NCBI GenBank assembly: GCA_963457665.1
Contig: OY735237.1
Span: forward strand, 5,007,832-5,071,831
Source of the DNA: Thysanoteuthis rhombus
Lineage: Eukaryota; Mollusca; Cephalopoda; Oegopsida; Thysanoteuthidae
Direction: 5' to 3'
DNA: 64,000 bases
Numbering within the stretch: the first letter of the stretch is position 1; every line of letters begins with the position of its first letter. This document shows positions 35,678 to 46,790 of this stretch, piece by piece. The translations under genes and the position numbers were made by a program. The notes under the pieces were generated by a model. That model was not told where the DNA came from and searched no databases. It saw only the letters and a program-made list of their open reading frames with translations.

Positions 35678-35995
35678 GAGTTCTTGAATTGTTTAAAAGT
35701 GAGAACATAAAGGTTTTCTATTGACTTTGTTAAGATTTCATGTTTTAGCCAAATCAAGTAGTATTGCAGAGACCCAGATTATGATGAGGTTTCTTCGTTT
35801 AGGGGAATAAACTTTATTTTTACATGAAAGTATACCAGATTATTTTGAGGTAATGCTTGTAAGAACTTAAATTGTTTAAAAAGTGACAAAATAAAGGCTT
35901 TCTATTGACTTTGTTAAAATTTCATACTTAGCTTGGCAATGTTGAACTATAGGAGACTTAGGTTGTGAAGATTCTTCTGTTAGTTTGAATATAAG
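35678..35995. repeat. Two-unit tandem duplication (about 190 bp) in the MINPP1 3' flank
   Basis: TTCTATTGACTTTGTTAAGA, preceded by GAATTGTTTAAAAGTG and followed by GAGACCCAGATTATGATG, recurs at 35,870-35,995 with scattered changes. It lies downstream of the MINPP1 stop, in its possible 3' UTR. Confidence 0.7.
35813..35818 (-). promoter_or_regulatory. Candidate MINPP1 polyadenylation signal
   Basis: TTTATT on plus is AATAAA on the coding (minus) strand, 274 bases past the stop codon. It is one candidate among AT-rich sequence; transcript ends would be needed to settle it. Confidence 0.3.
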
Positions 35996-36091
35996 AATTA
36001 CAAATATGTATGAAAATGAATGCTTTTAGAAAAAGGTCCCTGCCAATGTAGAACAAGTTACAAAAGGATGGCTAAACAAATAAAATGTATA

Positions 36092-36554
36092 TCATGTCAT
36101 TAAATTTCTATAACTAAATAATCCCATTATTAAAACCAGAAAATCCACAGATAGTGAGAAAGATCCGTTCAAATAACATACTTTGTTGAATTCACAAGAC
36201 TCAATCTTTTTATACTTGTTAATAAATTGGTCTAGTGGACATGTTGTTCCGCATCCAGGAATGTTGATAAGACGTTCATTCAAATACATCTGTACGACAT
36301 AATCTGTCCCCTGTTCCATGAACATATCGACATATTTTCTCCTCGTACAGAGCCCTTCTTGGGAGGCACATTGGTATGTTACAACAGCAATGTTTCCTGC
36401 AAATGGTAGGATGTAACTGGAGAGAAATTTCCTGTGATGTTGTTTGTTGAAATTATCTGCTCTCAGGGGTATGTTGTCTTTGAAAAGTCCAAGGTCTGAG
36501 TAGACAGGAGCCAGGGTTTCTCCATGACCAAACATGAAATTGCCTTTGATGTAA
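36092..36554 (-). CDS. MINPP1: MINPP1 terminal coding exon 4
   Basis: Acceptor CATTTTCAG before the exon. Codes YIKGNFMFGHGETLAPVYSD (second catalytic motif), LFKDNIPLRADNFNKQHHRK, FLSSYILPFAGNIAVVTYQC, VVQMYLNERLINIPGCGTTC and CPLDQFINKYKK, ending in TGA. The final 25 residues (NGSFSLSVDFLVLIMGLFSY and five more) are hydrophobic and could be a GPI-attachment signal or membrane tail; this is an inference. Confidence 0.92.
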
Positions 36555-39500
36555 CTGAAAATGAAAGGATAAATATCTGTACCTTGCATAAATGAATCAG
36601 CTTGGATCGTGCATGTACTAGAACTGATTATCTAAAAAGGAAAAAGATCTTCTGTCTAAAATTATCTTTAAAAAAATACCAGCAAATGATGTAGGCATTG
36701 TTGGCTCAAAATGACCATGGAGACCCCCAAAAAGTACCTTTTTGAAAAAACAAAAAAATGTTTTTAGATGGTGCATAGTTGTATACTCATGCAAACTTTC
36801 GAGGTTTCAGCCCTAAAATATATCCCCAGGAATACCCAGAGACCCACACAGATGAGCAAAGAGAGAAGAATCTGTAGCCCATTTGGTTGGTTGGTCGGGT
36901 GCGCCATTTGTGAGGTTACAGCTATTTGAAAATGCAACATTCGTGAATGCTTGTTTCTAAGAGAAAAAAGTTAATGCTGAACTGAGCAGATTTATTGCTT
37001 TTCTGACATCATTTGTCTTCAGCTTGAAAGTTTCAGAAGTTTGAAGAAATTATGGCTCAAAATTCCCTTAATACAGAAAAATTGATAGAAAGTGATGTTC
37101 ACTCTCATTTCCTTGGCTGAGTGATTTTGAGAGATGCAGGAAATCTCCAATGAGACATGGGGAAATCCTGAGTAGCTTGACCGATGAATAGATTGATAAA
37201 TCTCTTTAAATCTCCTGAACTTTAGGGTTGTACCTCAACCTAAAAACAAGAAGTTGATAGTAAGGATAAATAGTTATATTTACATTAAATTTATTCCAAC
37301 ATGTTTTGCCTTTTAGCTTTATTAAAGTAGTAATTTCAAATGAGACAATATTGAAATGTTTGTTTATTTCAAGTAATAACATCTCACCAATTTGAGAAGT
37401 CATTGCAAGTGTTGACAGCATCGTTTCAGTGATCTGGAAACACAAAGGTCCTGCTTTGTGTACTAATAATAGACAACCCAGGCCTTTAAAGACACTGTCA
37501 TCAGAAACATTTAAAAAAAAAAAAAAGGAATTAAGTCAGACTGCTCAAACTAACAATGTATCACACAATGCTTTTATTTGCTGACAGAATCCATTGTGAA
37601 AACTGCCAAATCCCCTCCCTGAGAGCTAGTGTTGCTTTAGAGCTAATCAAGGCACACCTGATGTGATTTTTGTCATTTAAAAAGAAAAATTGAAGAAACA
37701 GTATACACCCACATGTCGACTGAGTGTATAAGTCAGACAAGTGTGATGTTCAACCCAATATGGTTTCCTTTACTCAACAAGGACAGGGTATAGAATTCCA
37801 GACACAAGGGACTAATTTGGCATAAATTTCCATTGTAAATTTAACCTGCCAATAAAAACCTATTAAGGGGAATTTTCGAAAAAACAAAAACATTTGATCT
37901 ACTCATTGAAAAGAGAGTGTGTGTGCATAAAATTTTGAGTTTTTAATGTGTACAGTTAAGTTTGAGCAAAGTCTGGATAGATAGATTGATACATATAAAT
38001 GTCAGAACACATGAATAACCTATACCCAGCGACAGTGATAAAACCTGTCTGTTGTGGATAGCAGTGATTAATAAATAAGAGCACTGATCAAACATTAAAG
38101 ATACTTACTTTTGACCTGTCCTGTGAGCTCTCACTGATGTGAGTATGCTGAATAGAAGATCTTTCATGATGGGACAACTCTGCTGATAATTCACCTTGTA
38201 GCCATAAGCATTGATCCAATATTGCTAAGGGTGGAAAGAAAAAAAACTGTCATTAATTCTGTTGAATATCTCAAGGTTAGACATAAACAGCAAAATAATG
38301 TAATAATATACAAATTAAAAACATATGAACTGGGGAAATTTTTCAACATTTTTCTTTGAATTTTTTCCCAGATGAATCATTGTCAATTATTAATTTTTAA
38401 CTAGTATTTCATTCAAGGCAGGCTGTAAAGAGTTTGGGTGAGCTGGTATCACCTTGTCTTACTCCTTTTTGGAGCTGAAACGGTTCAGAGTCCTTATGTA
38501 GCCTAATGAAGGAGTTGCTATGGTTGTATGTGTTGCAGTACTTTTACGTATACAGGGTCTACACCTTGCAGGGTGATGGCCTTCATGACTTTCTACAGAG
38601 TCGAATGCCTTCTTGAAGTCTATAAATGCTACAGCGAGTGGCATTTTGTATTCTGCTGCCTTCTCTTTTAGCTGATTTATTTAATGGAGATGGTCCATGG
38701 TCGAGTAATTTCTTCTAAATCCAGCCTAAACATGGACTGGGAAAATAGGGGAATCAAAATAGACAGTGAATGCTTGAGCAACCTTAGATTTGCAGACGAC
38801 ATTGTCCTTTTCGCAGAGAACCTACACAACCTCCAACTAATGCTAGATGATTTAAACAAAGAAAGCAAAAAAGTTGGCCTACACATGAACTTCAGTAAAA
38901 TGAAAATCATGTGCAATAATCATGTTGAGAATAAGAACGTAACTGTCAAGATAGAAAATGCAAAACTCAGCTAGGTAGACCACTACATCTACCTAGGACA
39001 ACGAATCTCCATGAGACCCTCAAAAGATAGGGAATTGTTGCGAATTCTGGGGAAGGTCTATATCCAATGATGGACGTTAATAGACTGATGATGATGAGTA
39101 TTTCATTCATCTCAATTTTAGTCATTTTTTATCCTGAGTACTCATTTGGTCATTAGAAAACAGCACAGATTGAAAACTAAGGATGGCAGTTGGATAAATG
39201 AAAACAAAATCATTCACCAATGAATTGAATTAAGGGTCTTGACATTCCCAGAATGTTAATAAAAAAACCCTAAAGAAAGGGTAAAGTGAATGAATTCAAC
39301 CTGTAAGATTCAACTCAATCAGCTAACTTGAGTCAACTCTCTTGTGGGCGTGTAAGTTTCTCAGTTTTCTTGATCACTGATCGAGTTTGAAAAATAAGAT
39401 TTTTTCATCAAATTTTATATTTTGAAAAAATTTGTAATATTCTACTGAATTGTTATCAGGGGCAAACTGAGCAGAAATAAACCCCCAATAGATTTCTTGT

Positions 39501-42500
39501 GGTATCGATTCCAAAGACAATTATGTTAATGTTTCCCCCTCTCTAATTTTTATTCTTTGCAAAGTTTGTTCACCTGACCTCTATTTGAAGGTGAAATAAT
39601 GGAAGTCAAGTCATCATAGTTCAATACACTTTATATGATGTTTTCATTTTAGGTTTGAGCCAATATTTGCATAGGTATTTTGGTTGAGACAAATTATTTG
39701 GGGGCGAGTAGACTTTTCCTCCAACTTGACCAGCAGTCAAGTTACTTTTGAAAAAAAAATCTTACAGTTTGAACGAAATGATTTTATAAAAGCGCAAAGG
39801 CAAACGAACCTGTCTGATTGAATCGATGTCTAATTGTAACACCTCAGATTAGAAATTCAGACAACAAATGTCTTGAAAATAGAGTTGAAAAAAAAATGTA
39901 ACGTTCACATAAGAAAATATGTTTTTTTATTATAATGATTGCAGGGTGTGCAAAAATGACTAAATTATGAAAGATACGAAAAAGTCAATTTACCAACCTT
40001 AATGTCTGAGAGGTATTCAAATCGTAGGTTGTCTTCATGATTCAACAATCGACACCAATCGGAGCTATTCAGAAGGCACTGCTCAAAGGCACACAGCACA
40101 TACATGACACGAACGTCACCTGTGAGAAAAAACTATGATTAAAAAAATCAAGGGACGGATTTGTTTCATGATCAGAAAATAGAAACAAGTTTGAATTCTA
40201 TGCCATTTTCATTTCCTAACGCAGTCAAGAAATTCTGGGATTCTTTTTGTCTCATTAACAATCATCTGGTTTAGATAACAAGAGATAGGAAGAGAGTATC
40301 CAGAGTGTTTCAGTCAAGGATGTAATTTTTTATATCTATATATATTAGCAGAAGATAAATCATCATCGTCATCAGTCTTTTAACATCTGTCGTTGGACAT
40401 AGACCTTCCCGAGGATTCGCCACAATTCTCTATCATGGGCATGGCTGAGCCAGTATTTCCTGAATTTGTCTAGTTCATCTCTCCATCTTGTGCTGTTCTG
40501 GCCTCGGTTTCTCATGTGATCTCTGGGGAATTAATGAAAAGGATAAATATAAAAGCCCTATTCTGTCAGTAATGCTTGCATTAATTCCTCATCAGTGATA
40601 ATCTCTTTCTTCAGGGTTTTCAATGCATTTCTATAGTAAGGTCATTAGCAATGTATTTACATTTTACACATCCTGTTGTTGGACCCCAGTTTCAAAACCA
40701 GTGTGTCAAGTAAGAGATCTAAACACTGAGATATTAGGTAGATGATGGACTTTAAAGGATAGCCTGATGATTGGTGTTACATTACAAAGAGATTGACACA
40801 GGAAATCCAAATTGATTTGCAGGTGAGAAATTGTGAAAAAAACCTGGATGTGAAAGAAGATGAATTTCAAAATGCAGAGAGAGTGGTACAAAGACTTTCC
40901 TTCTGGTCAACAGATGAGAAAATTGAGTTAATGCACTCAATTTTTAAAAAATTAGTCTTCAAAAAAGAGATAAATTGCTAATCTATAAATCTTCAACTTT
41001 GAAATCTTACCTGAATTCTGATATTTAACAACGGCACTGTAATGACCATTTCTGCCACCATTTCTTTTATATTCAAAATTTAAAATCTTATCTCAATCCT
41101 CTCACAGCTTGTGTAGTTTTTTATTTGTTATAAACTAGCTCTACACCATGATATCATAAGTAGGATTTGTTCGATAAATACATTAAAATGTTATTTATTC
41201 CAATGATTACATAACCAGTGACACATCAGATTCTGGCATTTAAAAAAAAATGAAACCATAGTTGTATTTTGGCACCAACTGCATTTGAACTAGTACATGT
41301 GGGTGGGTTTTTAGCTTTTCTCATCCCTGCCCCCTGATTTTATGACACTTCCAACTCACTCCTGTTAAGCTTTACTCATTTTCTGCTCTGAGAAATCAAA
41401 TATTTCTGGTGGTAAGGTGAAATACCTTTCAGAAAATGTGAATAATGACTCGCTCGGTCACAGAGATTTTTGTTCTATTATGAATAGCCACTAAGATTGC
41501 ATTGAATTTCATATTGAATGTATGTATGAATATATCATTCAAAATAGTGCGATATCAAGTTGATATAAAAGATACCTCAGCTTTTTTTTTTTTTTGCACA
41601 ATGTTAGAAAGATCTTAGAAATATCTGTGAAGTGTTCTCAGCCAAATATCTGAATATTTTTTTTTTCAAAGATATAAGATTTTTTGTGACCCTTGACACA
41701 TCAGGAGGAGACAGAGAATTACCCTGGTTGAAAACCACTTCCCTAGGGTGACCAGAGGCATTCTTTCACACAAATATACACAATCTTGATGTAAAAGTTA
41801 GCAGCAACCATCTTTTGCTCATTGTTTGGGAAATCTTAGAATTGTCTTTTTAATCTATTCAGCTCTTCAATTAGTCAAATGTAATGAATTATTGACAAGC
41901 CTGAGGAAAACTTGTAAATGTACAGAGAAATATCAGTCAGAGATAATACTCATTTATTATCTTTTTCTCTTTCTTTCTTTTGGGACTTACCTGAGTTAAA
42001 GAAGTTGTTTTCAACCCTGAATTCCTGGTTGATCTTTTGGACCACTTCATCAATGAACTCCCCTTCGAGAAACTTGTAATATTCGGCCATTGCTGTCTTG
42101 TTGTGTTTCACATCTTTTTGGTACTTGGCGCAGTGATCATAAAACCGCAACAAAGTATTGTTGTTTGATGTTGTCACCTTTTCATTAAAGTCATCTATGT
42201 CAAGTTTGTGTGTTCGTAGGTATTCTTTAACCCCATCTCCAAAGGCCTTCATGCTATCCACGCAACGCTGTTTTGTAGATGAGACAAATCTCAGTGGCTG
42301 CAATTGTTGGTTCTCTAAAAAGACATCTTGAAAGGCAGCCATGAAGTGATGAGCAAGCTTAATGTGTTCGGATCTTCCAAGCTTAATCAACTGTCCCTCG
42401 CCAGATTCAACGAATGGACTCTTCCAGGATTTCAAATGTTCTGTCACTGAGCTGAAAGATTTGATCTTGCTCAGCTTCTGCTGTAAATAAGCCATGTGCC

Positions 42501-42756
42501 TCGTGTCTCGGAGCCCGGGATTTCTCGCACCATGACGGAGGATGGTGTACACGTGCATGGCACTGCAGTTCTGGTCTCTGTACTGCACTCTGCCGTGCAG
42601 TTTGGGGGGATGGGAAAAAAAATCATTTTTCTCAGGCAGCCAATCATACGCTGTTTTGGTGGAATATATTGGCTTTTGATTCTGGAAGGCTTCTTTCTTG
42701 CTTTTTGCGATCGCACAAGACGTGTGAAGTAAGAAAAGAAATTGCAGAAACGCCAT
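36092..42756 (-). CDS. MINPP1: Multiple inositol polyphosphate phosphatase (four coding exons, complete)
   Basis: The joined exons 42,756-41,991, 40,119-39,998, 38,224-38,109 and 36,554-36,092 total 1,467 nt, or 488 residues; the human enzyme has 487. The family is histidine acid phosphatases that remove phosphates from inositol hexakisphosphate and, in animals, 2,3-bisphosphoglycerate, in the secretory pathway. Residues 1-17 look like a signal peptide. RHGARNP (74-80) holds the nucleophile His75 and RHGxRxP motif. The second catalytic motif reads HGE (345-347) where vertebrate MINPP1 has HAE. QYWINAYGY and HHRKFLSSYILPFAGNI match conserved blocks. The C-terminus ends in a hydrophobic segment (VDFLVLIMGLF) and not in SDEL, so ER retention is not expected. 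Several NxS/T sequons occur. The exon phases (1, 0, 2) agree at every junction. The first ATG abuts an acceptor, implying a non-coding exon upstream. Confidence 0.93.
36607..36935 (+). repeat. Dispersed repeat in MINPP1 intron 3 (partner at 54,156-54,445)
   Basis: Shares GTGCATGTACTAGAA, GGCATTGTTG, TAGAGACCCCCAAAAA-like, GTACTCATGCAAA, AAGAATCTGTAGCCCA and TTGGTTGGTCGG strings with 54,156-54,445 in the same order. It begins about 53 bp before the exon 4 acceptor, so it occupies the region around the likely branch site. The class is unknown. Confidence 0.6.
38109..38224 (-). CDS. MINPP1: MINPP1 coding exon 3
   Basis: 116 nt, acceptor CCACCCTTAG and donor GTAAGTAT. Codes QYWINAYGYKVNYQQSCPIM and KDLLFSILTSVRAHRTGQ, equivalent to human [20 protein letters not shown] and following. 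Phase 0 at entry, phase 2 at exit, which fits exon 4 exactly (split Asn codon). Confidence 0.9.
38403..39109. mobile_element. RTE-type LINE with 5' inversion (twin priming) and 13-bp target duplication
   Basis: The left part (38,416-38,727) reads on minus: AGFRRNYSTMDHL, AFIDFKKAFDSVE, VRQGDTSSPKLFTACLE. The right part (38,728-39,096) reads on plus: NMDWENRGIKIDSECLSNLR, FADDIVLFAENL, GLHMNFSKMKIM, then YLGQ and the 3' end with a (TGA)n tail. The two parts are consecutive in the parent element but in opposite orientation. AGTATTTCATTCA flanks the whole insert at 38,403-38,415 and 39,097-39,109. It lies within MINPP1 intron 2. FADD is intact, but frameshifts elsewhere make it dead. Confidence 0.8.
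39998..40119 (-). CDS. MINPP1: MINPP1 coding exon 2
   Basis: 122 nt, acceptor TTTTCTCACAG and donor AAG/GTTGGT (a weak but usable GT site). Codes DVRVMYVLCAFEQCLLNSSD and WCRLLNHEDNLRFEYLSDIK, which aligns with the human ACSFDLA..SPWCDVFDIDD..EYLNDLK region. Phase 1 at entry, phase 0 at exit. It was too short to show as an open frame starting with Met and was found by homology. Confidence 0.9.
40359..40530 (-). mobile_element. RTE-type LINE 3' end in MINPP1 intron 1
   Basis: The minus strand gives RDHMRNRGQNSTRWRDEL-like coding, then TGGGGAATCC-like sequence and GTCTATGTCCAACGACAG with a TGATGATGATGA tail, the same terminal segment as the other copies. Confidence 0.65.
40548..40690 (+). repeat. 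Dispersed repeat shared with 2,263-2,660
   Basis: CCTATTCTGTCAGTAATG, ATCTCTTTCTTCAGGG and TTAGCAATGTATTTACAT correspond to the copy near 2.3-2.6 kb. Confidence 0.4.
41670..41757. repeat. Possible hAT-like terminus
   Basis: GGTTGAAAACCACTTCC is the complement of a CAGTGGTTTTCAACC-type hAT end, and TTTTTGTGACCCTTGACACA precedes it as in such elements. The opposite terminus was not found. Confidence 0.3.
41991..42756 (-). CDS. MINPP1: MINPP1 coding exon 1 (signal peptide and catalytic RHG motif)
   Basis: Codes residues 1-255 plus the first base of codon 256. It starts at an ATG directly after TTTTTCTACAG, a good splice acceptor, and ends TCAG before GTAAGT-like GTAAGTCCC. Contains MAFLQFLFLLHTSCAIA (signal peptide), TILRHGARNPG, FVSSTKQRCVDSMKAFGDG (matches the human SSKHRCMDS block) and LRFYDHCAKYQ (matches human MRFFDHCEKF). 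Confidence 0.93.
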
Positions 42757-42770
42757 CTGTAGAAAAAAAA
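42757..42770 (-). promoter_or_regulatory. MINPP1: Splice acceptor directly before the MINPP1 ATG
   Basis: On the coding strand a T-rich tract and CTACAG end exactly one base before ATG. This implies an upstream 5' untranslated exon; it was not located in 42,771-45,000. Confidence 0.75.
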
Positions 42771-42904
42771 AAAGAGAAATATATTGTACAAAAAACTCAG
42801 CTTACAATAAATAAGATTTTGATAACAGTATTAAGAAGACATTTCAGCTCGAGGAAGTGAGAAGATTAGACGTCTTCCGAATTGAGAGAAATTAAGTAAA
42901 ACAA

Positions 42905-43341
42905 GGTTGGTTGCCGCAGGGTCAAACTCCGCTCCTACTTCTATTCTCAATAAAGATGATTACTTCAGTTTTTGCTATGGTATTGGTGTACAAAAAGATA
43001 ATATATACAAAAAAATATTTTTTTAGATAAATATATTTATTTATTTGAATGATATGAGCAGTTGTGTATGAGTGAGATGAATTTTCATTGATATGTAAGA
43101 CTTGTCAGTTTAGCTCAGTTGATAAGACACCTGCCTACCAATCAGTTAGTTGTGATTTCAAATTACAGTAGAGAAATATCAATTTTATAGGTGTATTTAT
43201 TTATTAGAATTTGTGTATATACAACATGAATTATGGTAAATATATAAGACCTGTGAATTTATTTTAATCAGTATGAGACGTGACTACCAATCAGTTGATC
43301 ATGATTTCAAATCACAGTAGGGGAATGTCAATTTTTACTCC
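42905..43341 (+). repeat. Dispersed repeat with tRNA-like domain, one full and one partial tandem copy
   Basis: GCAGGGTCAAACTCCGCTCC opens the first copy, followed by a TA-rich middle and the tRNA-like unit TTTAGCTCAGTTGATAAGAC, CTGCCTACCAATCAG, GATTTCAAATTACAG (about 43,099-43,175). A second, shorter unit with GACTACCAATCAGTTGATC and GATTTCAAATCACAGTAGGG follows at 43,243-43,341. Same family as 21,320-21,630 in the opposite orientation. Confidence 0.6.
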
Positions 43342-44887
43342 ATTAAATTTTGTGAGGATTGTTGAATGGCTGTAGCCATCAAAGATGTCAAAGGGTTCTA
43401 TCCTTTTTTTTTTTATGTGTGTGTATTTGTTTATATCAGTTTGTTTGGTTGCTTTTTTGTTTGTTCCAGCACTTCTGGCCATACTGTTTTGTCTACAGAT
43501 ATGAAAATTGGCATCAGTACTCCACTAGACACCTTCTAAAAGCTTTTTTTTTTGCCTCATTCTGGTGGGTTTATTAATAACATTTAGATTTTTCAGATTT
43601 ATCATTTGATGGATTTTTTTACATGACTTCAAATTTTTATGCTATGGTTGTTCAATCATTGACTGTGATGGTGAGTTCTTGTTCTGGTAGAAAAACAAAG
43701 TCAATTCCAGGTTTGGACTGGAGTTTGACTAAAAAGACTGTTGAAAGCAGGTATAACCAGGGAGGCTCTTTGTTGATCAAGTAACATTCGAACTCAAAGA
43801 ACTATGAACTGAAAGAAATTAAACAAAAAAACAAAAGAAGCAACTGTTTTGAATAGATGTAACTTACTCATGATCAATCAGCTAGTGAAGCTTTGACAGG
43901 CCTAGCAAGCTGGAAGTTAATCGAGAAACTTGTTTGAGTGGAATGAATGAAAAAGGAATGGCAAGAAGACAACATCGTTGGAGTTGGATTGGGGGCGTAG
44001 CACTGAAACACTTGAATCCTGAGGACTATCCATCACAGTGAAAACCCATCAAGCCATTTACCGCTGTCTCCTCCACCCTCAATGACACCTTGGAGTATGA
44101 GTGGGTGGTAAAATGAATTAAGAATAACAATGAACTATTCCAAATTCCGTTCAGACAATTGAATTCTTCATTCATATTCTTTATGTTGTCACCACAATGT
44201 TTCGTTCAAACCATTCTTCAGCCTCTATCAGGGGTATGATCCATAAGAAAACAGGAATAGAAAAACTACTTTTTCAGAAAACAATAGCTTCTGAAATTTC
44301 AACATAAAGATGTCTGGAAGCTGCAGAGGCTGAAACATTGTGATAAAGGTAAGAAAGATGAGGAACATAACACCTTGTCTCAAAAATGTACACAAAACCT
44401 ACCAGATGATTTGTCAGAAAAATTTCTCTTACAGCCCAGAAACTTTTATACAGCTGAAGTTGTTCATCTTCAGTGGTTCTGTCATTTTTTTTCTGGATTT
44501 CAGAAAATTCTGATGAATAAGATGTTTCTAATTTTCTGGAATTGAATGTCAAGGTAGCTGCTTCTCTACTGTACATTTAGATTAACTCTTAAATTCTTGA
44601 ACCACTAGATTTTGCTTTTAAATGAGAGTGATAACCTTTTTGGATAGAGTGAAGAATAATGGAACTCTTTTGTGAATAGAATTAGAAAATCTTTCAAAAA
44701 AATCACCTATAAGTCAAAGGGAGGTAACGTTTCTGATCATCCGAATTTGGGAAGATCATTTCTCACCTGAAGAATGACTACCTGACTACCTTGGTTTTGC
44801 TCAGTGTACTCTGGATCAGAGGGATCCGGGTTTCCTCTGTAACCAAGTCCAAGTGTTATTATGCTCCAAAGAGAATTTTTTGAGGAA
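43342..44887. other. Mostly unassigned flank upstream of MINPP1
   Basis: The GAAACGTTG-type repeat appears at about 44,310-44,370 (GCTGAAACATTGTGATAAAG). No coding exon was identified, and the missing MINPP1 5' exon may lie here or beyond. Confidence 0.4.
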
Positions 44888-45210
44888 GTTCCTGCACCAC
44901 ATGTTCTCATGTGGGATTTCCCACATTAAACAAATTGAACTCATTAATCTTGTGTCACACCCTCTTCTTGCAGGGGCTCTGGTAAATAGGAACTTTAATC
45001 AGTAGTTATTCCCCTCGATTCAAAATTCAAATTTTCTTATATGAATTTAATAGTTAAAAACCAGTTGCATATTGTTGGGTCAATAAAAATACAGGAAAGT
45101 GAATTCTTTTTATTTAGTATGTGTGTGTGTGTGTGTTTATTTCTCTCTGTTGAGGCTGATAAGTTGTAAAAAAAGCTTTTGTCATCTCCAAGTCAAAGTC
45201 TGTGAAGCAG
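44888..45210 (+). repeat. Direct repeat, left copy
   Basis: TTCCTGCACCACATGTTCTC, GTGTCACACCCTCTTCTTGC, CAGTAGTTATTCCC, GTTAAAAACCAGTTGC and CTCTGTTGAGGCTGATAAG occur in the same order at 46,945-47,220. A partial copy of the middle lies at 46,860-46,945. Confidence 0.65.
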
Positions 45211-45370
45211 AAGAAATTTAGGGTGTTTGGCCAAAGGCCAAGAAGTTTTTAGTTTGAGGATCAGTGAGAGGAAAGAGAAGGAGGGTGAGCAAAAAAAAGA
45301 GTGAAAGATTTCTCGCCATCACAGTCAATAAACGAACAACTTTATCGTCCAAATTAGAAGTCACATTATA

Positions 45371-45990
45371 AAGATTCTGTCGAAGAATAAATTCTATTAA
45401 TGATATTGGCCTTTTCCACTGGAAAACATCTAAAATAGAGTGAAAAAAAAACAATCTCTAGATTCTTGAGAATCTATTTTTTAATAAACCCATCAAAATA
45501 AGCCTCCCCCCCATTTTAGAAGGATTTAGTTTAGTACTGATGCCAATTTTCAAGTCTGTAAACAAAACTGAAAGTGCTGGAATAAACAAACACATAAAAA
45601 AGAGGATAGAACCTTTTACCACCTTTGGTGGCTACGGTTGTTCAGTAGTGAGATATCATGGGAAATCGAGGGAAGGAGAGAGCATAAAAAAGAGAGAGAG
45701 TGGGAAAGTGAATGGAAGAGAGTTGATGAAGAAATTGAAGGATGAGAGAGAGAGAGGAAACAGTGTATATGAAAGAGTGAGTAAAGCAGTGAAAGGAGAT
45801 GAAAAAGAGGAAGAAAATGAGAGACTGGTTGGGGTTTGGGAAGATTAATCAAGGGAAAGAGAGTAAATCATTGAGAGGAGAAGAGAGGAAATGAGAATCA
45901 TAGAGGGGAGGTAAAAGGGTTACTCATTGGGAGGATGAGGGAGATGGAATGAGCAAATGAGTGGAAGTGCAACAACGTTATTAGGATTGT
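45371..45990 (+). repeat. Purine-rich dispersed repeat, copy B
   Basis: Partner of 20,018-20,700. The shared GA-rich part looks identical over about 70 bp. The 102-codon frame at 45,540-45,848 is an artefact of GA-rich sequence: the equivalent frame in copy A is not kept. Confidence 0.6.
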
Positions 45991-46190
45991 GTAAGAGGGG
46001 CTTGGAATGAGAGTGAGTGCAGGGTTTGACAGGTGATTGTCTCATGTGAAATGGTTTCAGCAGACATTCCGAAGAATGGTTCAGGTGACTTAGTGCAAAG
46101 ATTGATTTAGACTTTGGAAAATGTCTGCTCCCTTTTTTTTGGCATTAAGCTGTCAACTTGCTCTCCTTACCACCCTCTCTCTATATCATA

Positions 46191-46353
<163 letters not shown>

Positions 46354-46629
46354 TTGGATGTACTTGGGATAAATAAAGATAATGCAACATAACTTTTGAT
46401 AAATACGTGTACCCATTCAAACTGACTATGAGAAAAAAACATTAAAAAAAAATAGAAAAATGAACAGACAAAAAATATCTATACTTTTTGATAACACATG
46501 TTTAAAAGGAAGAATGCCACCAATATGTATGTATACATACATACTTCTACTTATATCTAAACCTACCCTAAGACTTTTCCTATTCAGATAATTCAACATT
46601 TCTTATAACTCAGCCAATGATTTTAATAT

Positions 46630-46790
46630 TAGTACAGTGTTACCAACAAATCGCAATTGTTTCAAATACTTTCCATCTGTTTACTCCCATTCCTTCCCAG
46701 TTCATTTTCCAGAATATAATCCCGAGGTAGGCTGTAAAAAATTTGGACAAAATCGTATCCCCTTGTCTCTTTCCTTTGACAATCTTTATC
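46630..46790 (-). mobile_element. Diverged RTE-type LINE scrap
   Basis: The plus strand AGGCTGTAAAAAATTTGGAC and AAATCGTATCCCCTTGTCT correspond to the minus-strand GDTSSPKLFTA block of the 16.3-17.5 kb copy, with the following part also roughly alignable. Confidence 0.45.

Noticed and set aside
45540-45848. 102-codon frame rich in Lys, Glu and Arg
   Set aside because: It lies in a GA-rich dispersed repeat; the same region in the copy at 20 kb is not kept open in this frame.
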